A DNA stretch of 64,000 nt. It comes from Tillandsia leiboldiana. Its lineage: Eukaryota; Streptophyta; Magnoliopsida; Poales; Bromeliaceae. A program made the position numbers and the translations under genes. This document shows, piece by piece, positions 59,701-64,000 of this stretch (within the stretch, counting starts at the first letter, position 1; each line of letters starts with the position of its first letter). The stretch is taken from assembly GCA_029204045.2 (NCBI GenBank), contig CM055072.1:6546682-6610681 (forward strand). Reading direction: 5' to 3'. Below the pieces are notes generated by a model. The model was not told the origin of the DNA, did not search any database, and saw nothing but the letters and a program-made list of their open reading frames with translations.

Positions 59701-60118
59701 AATCCTGTCATCTGGGTCCCGGAGTTCTCTGACCTCAAGCGGGTAATCCGGCCCAAACCAAAACGCTCAAGCTCAACTGCCATGACGTGATGCACAAGGG
59801 GTCCAAACCCAGCGTCGGGGAGACCAACCGCTCGCCACGACGAAACCACAAATCAGCACACAACACACGCTCGACCCAATCCAGCGAAGTCTAGAGCATG
59901 TCACCCATTCCACATCGTTATGTTGTCTGCAGCCAACATAACTACTTAGGAGAATAAGCAGCCAATCACTCTCCCGTCCTCGTGAGAGGTGTAAAAACTC
60001 AATCAGGGACTCTCGCTACAAATCCGACTCTCACGAAGTCATCCTAGGGTCGAACCACAAGCCTAGGGTTTCTAAGTCAAACCATGACCTACAACCTAGG
60101 CTCGGATACCACCTAATC
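56725..60118 (-). pseudogene. Internal region with decayed gag and pol remnants
   Basis: 3.4 kb, no frame longer than about 135 codons and none recognisable. On the minus strand, 57347-57400 resembles the end of gypsy RNase H (CCAGTATCACCCC, then GTGGTGGCGGATGCCTGGAG, compare 22491-22545). 58216-58280 resembles the gag core (TATGGTGGCGCCGGG, then CCCGGGTGTGAGTCC, compare 14288-14350). TTATGTTGGCTGCAGACAACATAA near 59922-59945 matches the leader at 13702-13725. So gag and pol existed and were eroded and shortened. Confidence 0.6.
60100..60111 (-). other. Primer-binding site, one mismatch
   Basis: TGGTATCCGAGC on the minus strand, 7 bp from the 5' LTR. It differs by one base (C for A) from TGGTATCAGAGC. 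Confidence 0.75.
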
Positions 60119-63100
60119 TGTCACGCCCCGGGATCGAAACTGCGACCCTGGGCTCGCCAACAGATCCGCCACCTATGCCAACCCGCATAGGCGAAGCGTC
60201 TACCTGCAAAAGAGCTACAGCTAACAGATATCAGAGCTAAAAGATAAACTGCTATAGAATGAAATCAACCACTGTACAACTGAAGATAAAACAACAAGGT
60301 CCATCTCCCAAAAATGATAATCATACAATAACCTCAAGTACAAAACTCCTAGCTCAACAGGGAGATATCTCAAATACAACATCAGTGTACCAGCTCTCAA
60401 TACATCATATCCTCACTACAACAGTCTCTCAAAGAGGAAATAAATACTAATCTACCGACTATGCTGAAGATCTCTTCAAAAGGGGGGGGGTGGTGGGGGG
60501 TACCGCTACTCTCCAATGGGTCAGGATCTAGCTCGCTACTACCCTCACCGCGAACAGCAACCGCAGAAACGGCAACACCCCGCCAAGACTCTGCAAAACA
60601 AGGGAGAGAAAGGACAAAAGGGGGAAAACCCCCGACGGGCGTGAGAACTACGCAAAAAGGGAGTTCTCAGTGGGTACGCCAATAGGCCCGACGATCAGCC
60701 CACCAAGACCACTAGAGGCAAAAGATAACTATGCAGTAAAACTTTAAAGAAGAAGCAGAAGACACTCTACAGCTACCATGCCTCTATCTGAATGCTCAAA
60801 TGGGAAACTCTGATAAATATATGCAACACTCGCACACGAGGTGCTCAATCGACCCAATCGAGCTGACTGCCACATCGGGTCCAGTCAAACCTGCGCCCAC
60901 CTACAACCACCTCCCGCGACGGGCAGGAATTACGTAGGCGTCCAAACGGACTAACTCGCTAGTGAGTAGTGGCTCGTGCAGGCTATAGTCATAATCCATG
61001 CTCTCTCTCTCAGAACGGATAGACTCAAGATGCTCAACCTCTCACACAATGGTCAAAGAACTCACAACGACCACGGGACCACCGTCAAACCCCGAACGGT
61101 TCCCAACAATACTAGCACTGGTCTAAACACAGCTACTAGACTCCACTCGGTCCCCCAGGCACGAGTGTAACAAAAAGTATCTGCCTGAATAAACCCAATC
61201 GATAGACCAGTAATCACTGGTACTACCTGCTCTGCTGGTACGGTCGCGTCCCAAGGTAAGTAACAGATCGCATCGAACCGTCCGAGTCGCACACAAAAGT
61301 AAGTAACAGACTGGCCTCGATCCGTCCAGTCGCACACATCCGGAGTGGCACTCGAGGGGACGACCCACATGAGTAAAGGAAACTCTGTCATCAGTATCAC
61401 TAGTATCAAGTATCACGGTATCGAGTATCTCTGTAACCACTGTCTCATAATAGCAGGACTGGATCAGACTATGTCAAAGTGGGAAACTCCGTCCCCTAAC
61501 AAAACCCCGATCTGATGCAACAGTACTCAAAAAGTGGGAAACACCATCCACTAGAACAAATTTGTACCCAATCTGATGCAATAGTCAACATCCGGTCAAC
61601 CGCACCAAAGTCCGCGGTCACCGCAATAACCCACGACCCACAATTGGGTAAAATAATCAAGATCCGGTCAACCCGCCTACTGTCCGCGGTTGCCGCATAA
61701 CCCACGAGCCAACATCAAGCACCCCTGTCTCTGACCCGAAGGTCCAGCTACACTATCCCAAACCTCTGCTCGAACCCGAGCAATACAGACCGCCTGACTA
61801 ACAAGAATGAGAAAGGAATAACATGGTTTCTCCTAAGTCAAGTTCCAATATGTAGTGCAGCAGTAAAGATGGCCTAACTATATGTCCATACAAGCATGCA
61901 TTTGTCCTCAGAAGAATAAAGAAAATAAACCTCATGCCAGAATTAGCAATGACCATACCTGTCCATGGTTTTCGATCCATAATCACTCCTTGGAGTAGAA
62001 CCTGCACATAACTACATAATCCTATCCCATTGTACAAACCAGCCTCATAAAAGGGTTATGCGCTAACATGACATGATAATTAATCATATAGGGTAACCTT
62101 GCCTTAGGTAAGCGTCCACTAATCATCAACCTGAATGTCTGATTCATACCATTGTCATAATATGAATAATTAACTTGCAATTCCCATAAATCAACATTGT
62201 TAAGCTTACCAATCAATCCCAGGTATTGTACCCTACACCTGCATGCAATTCTAACATATAGAGTTAGAGAACCGTCCACCGGTTCTCGGAATAAAGCACC
62301 CACCTGAAAAGCTGACTGTCCAAAGCCCAACAGCTGAAAACACCAGATAACTCTAATCCCTTGCTCCAATAAGGTCAGCACACCCGTAACTCTCCTGGCC
62401 CAATACAAAGTCCACTATTACACATACATTCCAAAAATCTGCACTCACACACCCATACAACAACAGTCCCAGAAATGCTTAATTTTCACCTGCAGCAAGA
62501 GCCCAGAAATTCCCAAAAAAATATCACCGCGATCCTCGCGTCGATAGCTTCGCAACGGTAGCTTGCACGCCCAAATCTGAGTTCGGTAAGCCAAGATATA
62601 AATTCGACAAGGTGGTACACTCAAAAGATTTCAGCACAAAAGACTGTAGCACTGTACACAGAGAAACAGTGATTCTCACCTCTGATGAAATCTCTCCGAA
62701 AAATCCAAGAAAAATACGAGCGCGTTCCTTGCGATCTGTAGATGAAAAAGTTGTATAAGCTCGTTTCCGGCTGACGCTTGTGCGCAAAGATATGGCCAAA
62801 ACACCTCGATGCTGCCCCACAAAGCCAAACAGAAAATGGGTCACAGTGTTGCCTCGGGATCCGTGCCAAAAACTTGCAACGGGAAAGCGCGATCATACTA
62901 AAGATGAAGCCCTACCTCTTAGGAGTCTGCCAGCGCAAGAATCAAAGCAAAGTGAGATCGGGGTAGCCCAGGGGAGCCAAAACACTGTCGCTGCGCCGAA
63001 GAAGAACACTAGAAAGCAACGTCGCGCCGTACCGTAAAATGGGGAACCTCGGGATTCGTGCCTCTTAAAATCCTAGAACTTGGCAGGAAGATCAGAACTT

Positions 63101-64000
63101 AGAGTGTGAAAAACTTTGCTTAAGGGAGCTCGGGCAGAGGAGGTGTGGTTTGGGAGAAAAAAAGCCCAAACAGAGGCTCGGGCTGCCTTTAAATAGGCTA
63201 AGGAAACAATTGGGATAATTCCCACCAAGTCCGGGTTTTCGAGCGCCCGGAAACTTCCGGGCGCGCACAGTGCGGCCCGGCCCAGAACTTTCGGGCGCGC
63301 ACAGTGCGGCCCGGTCCACCACACAGCCCAGTCCACTACTTCCCCGGGCCCCACTGCACCCGGTGCACCTGCGCCCGCAAATGGCGACGCGACACGTGGC
63401 CCGGCAACCCGTGCACCGCGCACGTCGCGCCGTGGACCGCGTACGTCGCGGCTGACCCGGGCCGTACGGCCACCTGCCCCGCCGTACGGCCACCTGCCCC
63501 GGTCAATCAACTCCACCGATTGTGTGGACCGGGAGCACAACACCGGACCAACTACCTCACGCCACGTGTCCACTCGGTCTACCGGCACCCGGGCCCAAAT
63601 TCAGTGGACCGCGCCTGCTGCACCGGCCAACCGGAGAGCGCCACGTGGCCCGCCCCCGGTGCACGACCTCCGCGGTGGACCGCGCGCCTGCCCGCGCGCC
63701 CGGGCGCCTGCCAGCGCCCTGCCCGCGCCGCGTGCCGCCTGCCCGAGGCCGCGCCGCCGCCCGCCGCCGCCGGCGACTGCCGGAGATACTGTTCCGGCAT
63801 GAACAGTAACCGCCAACCCAAAAACATCAAGCAAATAGCCCATCTTGAACGTTTTCGCGCGCTGATTCCAAAAACGGCGTCCATTTTGCCAAATTCCACT
63901 TCTATAATTTGCCGGAGGCTCCCGAAAAGGTATTTTTAATCCGAATTCCGCGTCGAGCCTAAATTCGATATCCACTCCGCGCGTAAACTCTTCTAAACAT
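60119..64000 (-). repeat. 5' LTR of the shrunken gypsy element, cut by the window edge
   Basis: Starts at the left with TGTCACGCCCC and aligns with 52199-56130. It keeps the hairpins (61267-61332), the TATA-like box (about 63187) and the G-box-rich U3. About 200-300 bp of its U3 start lie outside the window. Confidence 0.88.

Larger units (their letters stand above)
52199..64000 (-). mobile_element. Shrunken gypsy retrotransposon with giant LTRs, cut by the window edge
   Basis: Minus strand: 5' LTR 60119 to beyond 64000, PBS 60100-60111, internal 56725-60118, PPT (TTAGTTGGGGAGGA on the minus strand) at 56725-56738, 3' LTR 52199-56724. No intact gag or pol. Sequence around the N gap has many single-base indels relative to the other copies, so assembly quality is low there. 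The duplication cannot be tested (predicted AGTTG). Confidence 0.85.

Noticed and set aside
56617..59849. Several 60-135-codon frames in the gypsy interior
   Set aside because: No domains, wrong strand for most, and footprints of decayed gag/pol on the minus strand explain the DNA.

Overview
This is eukaryotic, almost certainly plant, nuclear DNA made almost entirely of transposable elements. Evidence: Ty1/copia and Ty3/gypsy polyproteins with plant-type priming sites (TGGTATCAGAGC, initiator Met tRNA), a chromodomain gypsy, a Sirevirus-type copia, Cassandra TRIM elements with 5S-rRNA-like LTRs, TTTAGGG repeats and long (TA)n arrays. Very GC-rich giant LTRs and the Sirevirus fit a monocot, but I cannot name the species. 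I see no convincing host protein-coding gene, tRNA or rRNA gene.

Layout. (1) 1-28510 is one nest. The outermost layer is a chromodomain gypsy element, of which only pol from 21026 on and the 3' LTR (24150-28510) are in view. A Sirevirus copia (about 2500-9811 plus 19631-21025) sits in its pol gene. Two gypsy elements sit in the Sirevirus: a minus-strand LTR (1 to about 2500) in gag, and a complete gag-only element (9812-19625, duplication GTTTA) near the 3' end. (2) 28511-42757 is AT-rich intergenic DNA. It holds 172-bp foldback MITEs with 9-bp duplications, a probable Helitron, a MULE-type MITE, a small gag-only gypsy element (34118-36455, duplication TAATG), decayed gypsy LTR sequence, and a terminal-repeat element carrying interstitial telomeric repeats. 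(3) 42758-48438 holds Cassandra elements. One is split by a 4.1-kb solo gypsy LTR (duplication CTCAC). Another is complete (duplication GGTAC) and lies beside a 390-bp tandem duplication. (4) 48439-51008 is AT-rich with two more foldback MITEs. (5) 51009-64000 is a second nest: a copia element, cut by a Cassandra LTR, cut by a gypsy element that runs off the right edge and contains a 100-N gap.

Coding content is retroelement protein only. The Sirevirus and outer gypsy polyproteins carry six nonsense codons plus an RT deletion. The gag of the 9812-19625 element is a clean 461-codon frame, and its LTRs are nearly identical, so it is probably the youngest large insertion and would need pol supplied in trans.

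The most unusual signal is structural. Several unrelated LTRs carry, downstream of their TATA boxes, tandem arrays of short hairpins in which the loop is conserved while both stem arms change together. The clearest is in the Sirevirus LTR (20548-20727): eight units with a TGGAYT hexaloop and different but complementary stems. Comparable arrays lie at 12275-12523, 12628-12850, 37574-37827 and 43982-44091. The foldback MITEs also keep their hairpins while changing sequence. All pairings and comparisons were read by eye; nothing was folded or aligned by program.
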